Below are positions 31,080 through 38,341 of a stretch of DNA of 64,000 nucleotides, in pieces. The stretch is from positions 4,154,001-4,218,000 of the forward strand of contig NZ_JACHJV010000001.1 of assembly GCF_014203855.1 (NCBI RefSeq), given 5' to 3'. Both the position numbers and the translations under genes were made by a program. Source of the DNA: Kitasatospora kifunensis (GTDB taxonomy: Bacteria > Actinomycetota > Actinomycetes > Streptomycetales > Streptomycetaceae). The notes under the pieces were generated by a model. The model searched no databases. It saw nothing but the letters and a program-made list of their open reading frames with translations, and was not told where the DNA came from. Numbering within the stretch: position 1 is the first letter of the stretch; each line of letters begins with the position of its first letter.

Positions 31080-32225
31080 ATGCATTTCAGCTACGACCCG
31101 ATGACCCGGGAACTCCGCTGGCGCCTGCTGGTCCTGATGGACCAGCACCTGTTCCCCGCCGAGGCGGAGTTCGCCGACCACGGCACTCTGGGCGGCGAGC
31201 CGTGGACCCGGCCGGGCGGTCTCTGCAAGCTCAGGGAGCTGGCCCGCGAGCGCGGGCTGTGGAACCTCTTCCTCCCGCACCCGGCCTTCGGCCCCGGGCT
31301 GACCAACCTGCAGTACGCACCGCTGGCCGAGATCTCCGGCCGCAGCCCGTTCATCGCACCGGACGCGATCAACGGCGCCGCCCCCGACACCGGGGTCATG
31401 AACGTGCTGGCCGAGTTCGGGAGCCGGGTCCAGCAGGAGCGCTGGCTGCGGCCGCTGCTGGACGGCGACATCAGGTCCGCCCTGTGCATGCCCGCGCCGG
31501 GCGCGGGAGGCGCGGACGCCCCGCTCGACGCGGGCACCGACGCGGGTACCGACGCCGACCCGGACGCCGGTGAGCTGTGCCTCGTGCAGGACGGTGACGG
31601 CTACCAACTCAACGGTCACGGCGCGCTGTTCATGGCAGCCGACCTACCGGAGTGCGCGCTGCTGCTGGTGATGGCCCGCTCGGGGGACCAACGCTCGGTC
31701 GTCCTGGTGCCGGTCGGCACCCCGGGGGTCGAACTGGGCACCGGTGCGTGGAGCTCCGGCTACGACGACGGTGTGTACGGAAGTCGCACCACGGCCCGCT
31801 TCACCGGGGTCCGGGTGGCGGGCCACAGCATCGTCGGCGGCGAGGGCGACGGATCGGTGATCTCGCACAGCCTGCTGGGCCCCAGCCGCCTGCACCACTG
31901 CATGCGGCTGATCGGGATGGCGGAGCGCGGTCTTGAGCTGATGTCCGAGCCGACCGGCTCCGCGGAGGTCCGCGACTGGCGCCGGCAGGCCCGGCTGCGG
32001 ATCGAGCAGGCCCGCCTGTTGGCGCTGCGGACGGCCTGGCTGATGGACACCGAGAGCGGGCCGGCCGCGCGGGCCGGCATCGACGACATCAAGGCCGTCG
32101 TTCCGGAGATGGCCGAGTGGGTCCTGGACCGGGCGATCCGCGCTCGCGGCGACCAACCGTCCCCGGACGGGTTCCCGCTGGTACGGCTGCGGGAGCACGC
32201 CCGCAGCCTCCGCTCGGCCCACTGA
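31080..32225 (+). CDS. Divergent acyl-CoA dehydrogenase-like protein, probably inactive
   Basis: The 381-residue product matches the dehydrogenase at 26694-27914 over long blocks: GLWNLFLPHPAFGPGLTNLQ, LAEISGRSPFIAPDAI and MRLIGMAERGLELM. Two key parts are altered. The flavin-binding TEP.ASSDA segment is replaced by a D/A/G repeat (about 139-162), and the RQAFGGPIADQ FAD-contact stretch is missing. It may be a regulatory or structural partner of the active paralogue, or a decaying copy. ATG 31080 has a GAGG site. It is transcribed opposite to its paralogue. Confidence 0.78.
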   Translation: MHFSYDPMTRELRWRLLVLMDQHLFPAEAEFADHGTLGGEPWTRPGGLCKLRELARERGLWNLFLPHPAFGPGLTNLQYAPLAEISGRSPFIAPDAINGAAPDTGVMNVLAEFGSRVQQERWLRPLLDGDIRSALCMPAPGAGGADAPLDAGTDAGTDADPDAGELCLVQDGDGYQLNGHGALFMAADLPECALLLVMARSGDQRSVVLVPVGTPGVELGTGAWSSGYDDGVYGSRTTARFTGVRVAGHSIVGGEGDGSVISHSLLGPSRLHHCMRLIGMAERGLELMSEPTGSAEVRDWRRQARLRIEQARLLALRTAWLMDTESGPAARAGIDDIKAVVPEMAEWVLDRAIRARGDQPSPDGFPLVRLREHARSLRSAH

Positions 32226-32246
32226 CCGACCGTCAGAAGGGGGCGG

Positions 32247-32900
32247 TCAGCCGCGCCCCGCGATGTGCTGCGAGCCGATCAGCGAGGCGGCCACCGCCTT
32301 GTTGACCGCGTCGATCCGTGAGACGGCGCCCAACTTGTCGAAGATGTTGCGCATGTGGCGCTTGACGGTGCCCTCGGTGATGTCCAGCCGCACCGCGATC
32401 TGCCGGTTGCTCAGTGCCGCCGCCACCTGGGTCAGCACCTCCAACTCCCGGGCCGAGAGCAGCTTTTCGCCATCAGCGGCGGCGAGGCTGTGCGAGGAGA
32501 CCGAGATGGTCACCGTGCGCCGGTTGGACTGCCGCAGGTTGCGGATCGCCGAGACCAGCGACTCCCGGGTGACGCTCTTGTGCAGGTAGCCCCTGATCCC
32601 CAGACCCAGCAACTCCTGGACCAGGTGCGGGTCGTCGTACATGCTGAGCACCACGACGTTGATCGTCGGGTCCTGCTGCAGCAGGTCGCGGACGGTGGTC
32701 TGCGGGTGGTGGTTCGGCATCTCGATGTCGAGCAGCACCACGTGCGGGTGGTGCGTCGCGGCCAGACGTACGGCGGACTGGCCGTCCTCCGCGCGGGCGA
32801 CGATCTCGAAATCGTCCTCGTTGTCGAGCATTTCGCAGAGCGCGTCGCGCAGTACGGTGTGGTCGTCGGCCACCAGGATCCGGATCTGATCACTGTCCAT
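32247..32900 (-). CDS. NarL/LuxR-family response regulator
   Basis: This 217-residue protein has a receiver domain (DDH acidic pocket near residue 12, phospho-acceptor D58 in VVLLDIEMP, Lys in GYLHKSVTRESL) and a LuxR helix-turn-helix (LSARELEVLTQVAAALSNRQ). All receiver residues are intact. Its gene overlaps the end of the histidine kinase gene by 11 bases, so the two form a cognate pair. The location at the cluster edge suggests control of cluster genes or of the neighbouring UbiA gene. Confidence 0.9.
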   Translation of the reverse strand: MDSDQIRILVADDHTVLRDALCEMLDNEDDFEIVARAEDGQSAVRLAATHHPHVVLLDIEMPNHHPQTTVRDLLQQDPTINVVVLSMYDDPHLVQELLGLGIRGYLHKSVTRESLVSAIRNLRQSNRRTVTISVSSHSLAAADGEKLLSARELEVLTQVAAALSNRQIAVRLDITEGTVKRHMRNIFDKLGAVSRIDAVNKAVAASLIGSQHIAGRG

Positions 32901-33993
32901 GTCTCGCCCCCTCCTTCTGGATCGGAATCCAGGTCTTCACAGTCGTGCCCTTTCCAGGAGTCGGCGAGAACGCGACCGTGCCGTCCAGCAGGCCGATCCT
33001 CTCCCGGATTCCGGTCAGGCCGTTGATGGACTTCCGGTCGAGTACGGCGTCCAGGTCGAACCCGCAGCCGTCGTCGGCGACCACCGCGTTGATCTCGTGC
33101 GGCGCGATGTCCACCCGGACCACGATCTTCTCGGCCCGCGAGTGGGCGAAGGAGTTGCGCAGGCACTCGCGGAGCACGACGTACAGCTCGTCCAGCGTCT
33201 CCGGCGGGGCCCAGCTCTCGGAGCCGTTCACATACACCTGCGCCTCGGTCTCGGCGACGGCCATGGACTCGACGAAGGCCGTCAGTGCGGTCAGCAGCGG
33301 GGCCTCCCGTGCGTTTCGGCGCAGGCCGCTCACCACGTCCCTGGCCATCATCAGCGACTCGTGGATGGCGGTGCGGACGGCCTTCAGCCGGGGGCTGAGC
33401 GCCTGCTCGGCGTCGCCCAAGGCCATCTCGTACAGGTCCATCTGACGCAGCGCCAGACTGAGGCTGTTCCCCAACTGGTCGTGAATGTCGCGGGCCAGAC
33501 TCAGATAACCGTCGCGGTTGACCTCGGTGACCGTGTTGAGGATGAAGGAGTCGTACTCCGCCGCGCCGATCTGCAGTCGCAGTCCGATGCCCTGCTGAAG
33601 GGAGTGGATCGCCTGCGCCAACAGTCGCAGGGCGTCGGGGTGGCCGGAGATTTCCCGGACCAGGACATCCATGACCACCTGGAAGAGCACGGTGCCGGCC
33701 TCGGCCGAGTTCGACACCCGCATGCCCTGCTGAATCCGGGCGCCCGCGAGGTCCGCCATGGAGGACACGACCGGGACCGAGGGATTGGCGGCCGGGTCGA
33801 GCAGGCTCTCCACGCACGCTGCCACGATCTGCTGCGCCTGGATTCGGCAGCCGGCCCAGGCCTCCGGGTTACCGGCGAGCGGATTGTGCTTCTGTTGAAG
33901 GCATTCCCGGTACCGGGCGAGGATCTCGTCCTCGCTCGCCGCGATCCGTTCGGCGACGTCGGATGCGGCATCCCCTTCCGCAGCCATTCCCAT
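32890..33993 (-). CDS. Cytoplasmic sensor histidine kinase (HisKA_3 type)
   Basis: This 367-residue kinase has no membrane helix. An N-terminal all-helical sensor-like domain (1-155) precedes the HisKA_3 phosphoacceptor LARDIHDQLGNSLSLAL with H171. The ATPase has an N box RECLRNSFAHSRAE, and G boxes DDGCGFDLDA and GLTGIRERIGLL. It phosphorylates the overlapping response regulator. A soluble kinase implies an intracellular or protein-delivered signal. The upstream leader carries CTAGGGGGAG, a possible -10 plus ribosome-site region. Confidence 0.88.
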   Translation of the reverse strand: MGMAAEGDAASDVAERIAASEDEILARYRECLQQKHNPLAGNPEAWAGCRIQAQQIVAACVESLLDPAANPSVPVVSSMADLAGARIQQGMRVSNSAEAGTVLFQVVMDVLVREISGHPDALRLLAQAIHSLQQGIGLRLQIGAAEYDSFILNTVTEVNRDGYLSLARDIHDQLGNSLSLALRQMDLYEMALGDAEQALSPRLKAVRTAIHESLMMARDVVSGLRRNAREAPLLTALTAFVESMAVAETEAQVYVNGSESWAPPETLDELYVVLRECLRNSFAHSRAEKIVVRVDIAPHEINAVVADDGCGFDLDAVLDRKSINGLTGIRERIGLLDGTVAFSPTPGKGTTVKTWIPIQKEGARHGQ

Positions 33994-34187
33994 TCTGGAC
34001 TCCCCCTAGCGGCTTCGGCGTCCCATGGGACGCCACCCCGGGGGAGACTACCAACTGCCGCCACTGACAGGAAGGTGCGCTATCCGGTGCGTGACTGCGA
34101 CAACGCCTGCACCCCTGCGGGGATTGTCAGTTGTGAATTTCCTCGGTCCGACTCCGAGCACGGTTTCGGCCCGTACTGACACATGGC

Positions 34188-34226
34188 GAAGGCCCGCCGG
34201 AGGGCTCAGTCCCCCGGCGGGCCTTC
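34188..34226 (-). terminator. Terminator after the UbiA gene
   Basis: A perfect 13-bp stem (GAAGGCCCGCCGG and complement) with a 13-base loop lies 16 to 54 bases past the UbiA stop codon, between that gene and the kinase gene. Confidence 0.65.
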
Positions 34227-34241
34227 CCCGACGCGCCCCCC

Positions 34242-35162
34242 TCAGAGGAGGACGATCGCCAGCAGCGCGAGGTGCGCCGCGTACTGGGTGACCATGAAGG
34301 CCTGGTACGGCAGTCGGCTGCGGCCGCGGTGCTCGTCCGACCTGGTGGTGGCGGAGAAGGTGGCCACCGCGACGGCGCCGGCCAGCAACAGCACTGCGGG
34401 AATCGTCAGTTGAGGCGCCAGCAGCCGGGCTGCCAGGAGGAATCCGCCACCCACCAGGAGCGGAGTCGCGACGCAGACCATCCTGGCCCGACGCTCGCCC
34501 CAGGCGACGACGGAGGTCCGGCGACCGGCCGCGGCGTCCCCGCGGACGTCCGAGAGGTCCTTGACCACAGCCCCGACCAGGCCCATCCAGAGCGTCATGG
34601 CGGTCGCGAACACCGCTGCCATCAGGCCGTTTTCGTGGCTCCCGGAGCCGATCCAGCCGGCCGCGTAGGTGAGGCCGCCGAGCATCAGGACCACGACGAT
34701 GGTGCCGTGGCTGCGGCGCTTCATGTGGAACGGCGCGGCGGAGTAGGCGTATCCGCAGAACAGGTACGCGAGAACCAGGATGACGATGGGCAGCGAACCC
34801 AGACTGACCAGCACGGCTCCGGCCGCGCAGAGCCAGGCGGCCCGCAGCGCGGTCCCCGGCTCCAGCGCGCCCCGGCCGATCGGGCGGCCGGAGCCGTTCA
34901 GCCGGTCCTCCACGACGTCCATCGCACCGTTGATCAGGTAGGCGAAGAGGGTGCCGAGAGTCCAGGCGATACCACCCGTGACCAGCTCGGTAGGCGCGAT
35001 GCCCGACTTGGCGGAGGCCAGCAGAAATATCACCGAGAAACGCACGAAAAAAATGACTTGCACGGAGATTCGGGCTTCCTCTATGCAGAGGAGGGCCGTG
35101 CGCATGACATTTCCGCTGACTCCGGCGGCGGTGTTTCGCGCGTCAATCACGTAATTCCCCAT
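34242..35162 (-). CDS. UbiA-family prenyltransferase
   Basis: This 306-residue polytopic membrane protein carries both Asp-rich motifs of UbiA enzymes: N78GAMDVVEDRLNGSGRPI and KDLSDVRGDAAAGRR near residues 202-216. Eight or nine hydrophobic helices are visible. Such enzymes attach prenyl chains to aromatic or other acceptors, or cyclise terpenoid chains. Its place beside the cluster regulators suggests the product may be prenylated, but the gene is outside the main strings. Two operator-like palindromes lie upstream at 35220-35264. M20 is an alternative start. Confidence 0.85.
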   Translation of the reverse strand: MGNYVIDARNTAAGVSGNVMRTALLCIEEARISVQVIFFVRFSVIFLLASAKSGIAPTELVTGGIAWTLGTLFAYLINGAMDVVEDRLNGSGRPIGRGALEPGTALRAAWLCAAGAVLVSLGSLPIVILVLAYLFCGYAYSAAPFHMKRRSHGTIVVVLMLGGLTYAAGWIGSGSHENGLMAAVFATAMTLWMGLVGAVVKDLSDVRGDAAAGRRTSVVAWGERRARMVCVATPLLVGGGFLLAARLLAPQLTIPAVLLLAGAVAVATFSATTRSDEHRGRSRLPYQAFMVTQYAAHLALLAIVLL

Positions 35163-35219
35163 GACTCAAATGCTAGTCACCGGGCATCGGTTATCCATCC
35201 CTAGTGGGAGGCAAGGAGG

Positions 35220-35264
35220 GTGCCTCTTTAGAGGCACACGACAGTGCCCTCCGAGAGGCATCCC
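35220..35264 (-). promoter_or_regulatory. Two operator-like palindromes upstream of the UbiA gene
   Basis: GTGCCTC-TTTA-GAGGCAC (35220-35237) is a perfect 7-bp inverted repeat. A second, imperfect copy (TGCCCTCCGAGAGGCA at 35244-35259, then TCCC) lies 24 bases further on. Both match the element at 36282-36297 and in part 17715-17730. They lie between the UbiA start and the end of the LuxR-type regulator gene. Confidence 0.6.
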
Positions 35265-35363
35265 TCTTGTACCCCGGTGCGGAGCATCCGCAGTGACCTG
35301 GGGCGATAAGCCGGCGTGCGATTACTGATAGATCAGTCCCGGGCCATTCCTGGATCACCGGCC

Positions 35364-36029
35364 CTAGGCGGCCCGCGCGGGGACCTGGGAGTAGAGCTCG
35401 CGCCGGGAGGACAGCTCCAGCTTCTGCAGCACGCTGCTCACGTAGTTCTTGACCGTCTGCCGGGCCAGGCACAGCTCGCCCGCGATCTCCTCGTTGGAGT
35501 AGCGGCGCAGCAGCAGGCCCAGCACCTCCTGCTCCCGGCTGGTCATCGCGCGCAGCAGGGCGCCGTCCACCAGGTCGCCGCGGGCCGGGGCGTCCCGGCC
35601 CTGCTCTCCCACGAACCACACCGGCCGGCCGCCGGCCAGTCCGCGCACCGCCGAGACCAGCAACTCGGGCTCGGCGGAGCGGTGTACGAAGCAGTCCGCC
35701 GCGCCACCGAGACACTCCACGACGACGGACGGCTCGTTGCTCCCCGAATAGACCAGCACCTGCGGCGGCCGGGCCAGGGATCTGAGTCGGCGACCGAGCC
35801 GGATGCCGTCACCGGGGGCCAGCAGATCCGCATCGGTGATGACCAGGTCCGGCCCAAGGGTGCGGCACAGCTCCCAGCCCTCGGCGTCACTGCGGGCGGT
35901 GCCGACGACCCTGGCGGCCTCGGCGTCGGTCAGGAGGCCGGCCACCGCGTCGCGCAGCAGCGGCCACGGATCGACGACCACGGCACGCTGCACCGGACGG
36001 GTCGCCACGTTCTGGTCGGTACGTTCCAT
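35364..36029 (-). CDS. Orphan LuxR-family regulator with atypical receiver
   Basis: This 221-residue protein has a receiver-like domain (AVVVDPWPLLRDAVAGLL, putative acceptor Asp in DLVITDADLL) and a C-terminal LuxR helix-turn-helix (MTSREQEVLGLLLRRYSNEE). The acidic pair of the phosphorylation pocket is reduced to one Asp (VDPW), and the conserved Lys is replaced in CFVHRSAEP. It may therefore respond to a ligand rather than phosphate. No kinase gene is adjacent. ATG 36029 is favoured, with an upstream in-frame ATG at 36080. Palindromic elements flank the gene on both sides. Confidence 0.85.
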   Translation of the reverse strand: MERTDQNVATRPVQRAVVVDPWPLLRDAVAGLLTDAEAARVVGTARSDAEGWELCRTLGPDLVITDADLLAPGDGIRLGRRLRSLARPPQVLVYSGSNEPSVVVECLGGAADCFVHRSAEPELLVSAVRGLAGGRPVWFVGEQGRDAPARGDLVDGALLRAMTSREQEVLGLLLRRYSNEEIAGELCLARQTVKNYVSSVLQKLELSSRRELYSQVPARAA

Positions 36030-36433
36030 GAATGTGCCCGATCCTCTCGACTCGCAGGGTCGCCCGGCCCGGCATTCCACCTGGCGGGCGAGGGGCGGAA
36101 CCGGATTACGGCTCGTCTTCTCCCGTTTCCCCGGCGCGGTTGCCGACGTTAACCAGCGAATTGCCGGACGGACAAATGCCCGAGTGGGAGCGGCTATGCG
36201 AATCGTTTATGAGTGGACCTCGGATGGGCCATCGTCCAGGCCTTCGGAGGTACCCTATCCGTATCCGCCGTCACACCGGGATGCCTCCTTCGAGGCACTG
36301 ACCAGGACACCTTGGAGGACCAGCACTTCAATCCGCGCAACACCGCGCATAGTGTCGGCCGGGCTGTTGCACATGTCCGGCCGCGGCCGGAACGACAGGC
36401 TGGGACCACCACAGGGGAAAACGGGGGACCATC
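36030..36433. promoter_or_regulatory. Divergent promoter region of the LuxR-type and LysR genes
   Basis: This is a 404-base non-coding region. It contains an AT-richer core at about 36110-36230 and the TGCCTC-N4-GAGGCA palindrome at 36282-36297. A TAGTGT box at 36351-36356 could be the -10 for the LysR gene. A minus-strand TAGGGT box near 36251-36256 could serve the LuxR-type gene. Confidence 0.5.
36282..36297. promoter_or_regulatory. TGCCTC-N4-GAGGCA palindrome
   Basis: A perfect 6-4-6 palindrome (TGCCTCCTTCGAGGCA) is flanked by GGGA on the left and CTG on the right. It is the best-conserved of four related sites in the cluster and lies between two divergent regulator genes. Confidence 0.6.
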
Positions 36434-37393
36434 ATGAACAAAACCGTGTCCAGTGCCGGGTCGATGACCAGGGGCCTCAACGGCACGCTTCCCGATGTCG
36501 CGATCCGGCACCTGCGAGCCTTCCTCGCGGTCGCCGAAACCCTGAACTTCACCCAGGCGGCCGAGTTGACCGGCACCACTCAGCCGAGCCTGACCCGGAC
36601 GATCCGCCGGCTGGAGGAGGCACTCGGCACCCGCCTGCTCGACCGGACCACCCGCACCGTGCGGCTCAGCCCGGTCGGCCACCGGCTGCGCGCCGAACTC
36701 CTCTTCCTGCTACCCCGGTTGGAGAACGCCCTGACCGCCCGCCCGGCGGAGACCAGGCTGCGGCTGGGTTTCACCTGGATGCTCCCGGACGGCTGGATGC
36801 AGGAGGCGCTCTCCCGGTTCGAGGAACAGACCGGGACCGGCGTGGAACTCGTACGCCGCGACGAGCCGTTCGCCGGCGTCGACCGCGGCGTGGTCGACCT
36901 CGCACTGCTCCGCGGCCAGGCCCCCGCCAGCGGGATGCACGTCGTGGCGCTCTGCTCGGAGTCCCAGGTGGCCGCCGCCGCCCGCGGCACCGGGCTGGAC
37001 CGGCGGCAGTCGGTCCGCTGGGCCGAACTCGCCGATCACCCGTTGGTCCGCAACGTGGTCAGCGGCACCGTCCGCCCCGAACTCTGGCCCGCCGACCACC
37101 GACCGCGCACCGCCGTCGCCTGCGGCAACTTCGACGAGTGGCTGGAGGCGGTGGCCGCCGGCCGCGGCGTGGGCATCGTCCCCGAATCCGCGGCCCGGCG
37201 CGGCCTGCACCCCGGCGTCCGCTTCCTGCGGATCCCGGACGCGCCCTCCGTCCCGATGCTGCTGGCCTACCCCCGCCAGGGCGCCCACCCGCTGGCCGCC
37301 CGCTTCGCGGCCATGGTCCAGGACTCCTTCGCGGCCACCGCCAGGCACACCGGCCAACTCCCTCCCAGCCGTGGGGCGCTGCCGGTCCACTGA
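36434..37393 (+). CDS. LysR-family transcriptional regulator
   Basis: This 319-residue protein has the N-terminal LysR winged helix (IRHLRAFLAVAETLNFTQAA, TQPSLTRTIRRLEEALGTRL, residues about 24-80). A periplasmic-binding-like co-inducer domain follows. It is divergent from the LuxR-type regulator and lies at the right edge of the cluster. It is a candidate pathway regulator sensing an intermediate. Typical LysR T-N11-A sites were not resolved with confidence. Confidence 0.88.
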   Translation: MNKTVSSAGSMTRGLNGTLPDVAIRHLRAFLAVAETLNFTQAAELTGTTQPSLTRTIRRLEEALGTRLLDRTTRTVRLSPVGHRLRAELLFLLPRLENALTARPAETRLRLGFTWMLPDGWMQEALSRFEEQTGTGVELVRRDEPFAGVDRGVVDLALLRGQAPASGMHVVALCSESQVAAAARGTGLDRRQSVRWAELADHPLVRNVVSGTVRPELWPADHRPRTAVACGNFDEWLEAVAAGRGVGIVPESAARRGLHPGVRFLRIPDAPSVPMLLAYPRQGAHPLAARFAAMVQDSFAATARHTGQLPPSRGALPVH

Positions 37394-37482
37394 GAGGGTT
37401 GGAGCGCGGGTGAGGCCGGTCGACGGTGCCCAGCAGGCGTGCCGACGTTGCTGCGGCGTCGCGGCGTCGCAGCGTTGCGGCG

Positions 37483-38094
37483 TTATGGGCGCAGGCTGTG
37501 CAGGGTCTCCTCGAAGCCGCGGATCAGCGCGGAGAGGCCGGCCTCGAAGGCCAGTTGGCGGAAGTCGGGCGGGGCGTTCAGCAGGGGGTCGAGTCCGGCG
37601 GGCAGCTCGGCGGTCGTCGGGGTGGGCGGGGGCGGGCTCTCCAGGTGGAGGGCCGAGCCGATGAGGAAGTACTCGACGGACTGCACCACCGGAAGCAGGT
37701 GGTCCTCCGGCCAGCCGGCCGCACGCAGCACGGCGAAGGCGTCGGCGTAGCCCTGTAGCGCCCCGAGGGCCTGGGTTCGCCGGCTGGCGAGCAGCGGCAC
37801 CATGTTCGGGTGGGCGGCCAGTGCGGCGCGGTAGGAGCGGGCCCAGCTGTCCAGGGCGGCCGTCCACGGGCGGATGCCCGGGTCGAGTTCCATCTCGGCG
37901 ACGATGAGGTCGCAGATCCCGTCGATGATCTCGCCGCGTCCGGCGATGTAGTTGTAGAGCGAGGGGCCCTTGACGCCGAGTCGGGCCGCGATGCGAGTGG
38001 TTGCGAGGGCGCCGGAGCCCTCCTCGTCGACCAGCGCGAGAGCGGCCCGCATGATGCCCTCTCTGGTCACCAACTGCCGCGGTGGCCTGCCCAT
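37483..38094 (-). CDS. TetR-family transcriptional regulator
   Basis: This 203-residue protein has the N-terminal TetR helix-turn-helix (VTREGIMRAALALVDEEG, TRIAARLGVKGPSLYNYIAG). The C-terminal domain is helical with a proline-rich loop (SPPPPTPTTAEL). It is divergent from a PAST-rich exported-protein gene. A perfect palindrome at 38185-38207 between them is the likely operator, so it probably represses itself and its neighbour. Confidence 0.88.
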   Translation of the reverse strand: MGRPPRQLVTREGIMRAALALVDEEGSGALATTRIAARLGVKGPSLYNYIAGRGEIIDGICDLIVAEMELDPGIRPWTAALDSWARSYRAALAAHPNMVPLLASRRTQALGALQGYADAFAVLRAAGWPEDHLLPVVQSVEYFLIGSALHLESPPPPTPTTAELPAGLDPLLNAPPDFRQLAFEAGLSALIRGFEETLHSLRP

Positions 38095-38184
38095 CTGCTC
38101 TCCTCTCGGCTCGTCGGCTGCCGCGTGGGTTTCATGGGACCCGGGGTCGGGTGGCAGGTGCGGGCTAGTGTACGGTCACCCCAG

Positions 38185-38207
38185 TAAAACTACTGGCTCT
38201 AGTTTTA
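38185..38207. promoter_or_regulatory. TetR operator palindrome
   Basis: TAAAACTA and TAGTTTTA face each other across a 7-base spacer. The AT-rich perfect 8-bp arms stand out in this GC-rich region, midway between the divergent TetR and exported-protein genes. A second short inverted repeat, CTGAC-N5-GTCAG, lies at 38267-38281. Confidence 0.65.
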
Positions 38208-38341
38208 GGGCGAGGTCGGTGGACCCGGCCTGGCCGCTCCCGGTCGATGTGACGAGTTGCGCTTTGCTGACACTTTGTCAGTAACATGCCAAAGCATTCC
38301 GTTCCGCCTTCCCGACCCACACGCTGAAGGTGACCCTCCGC

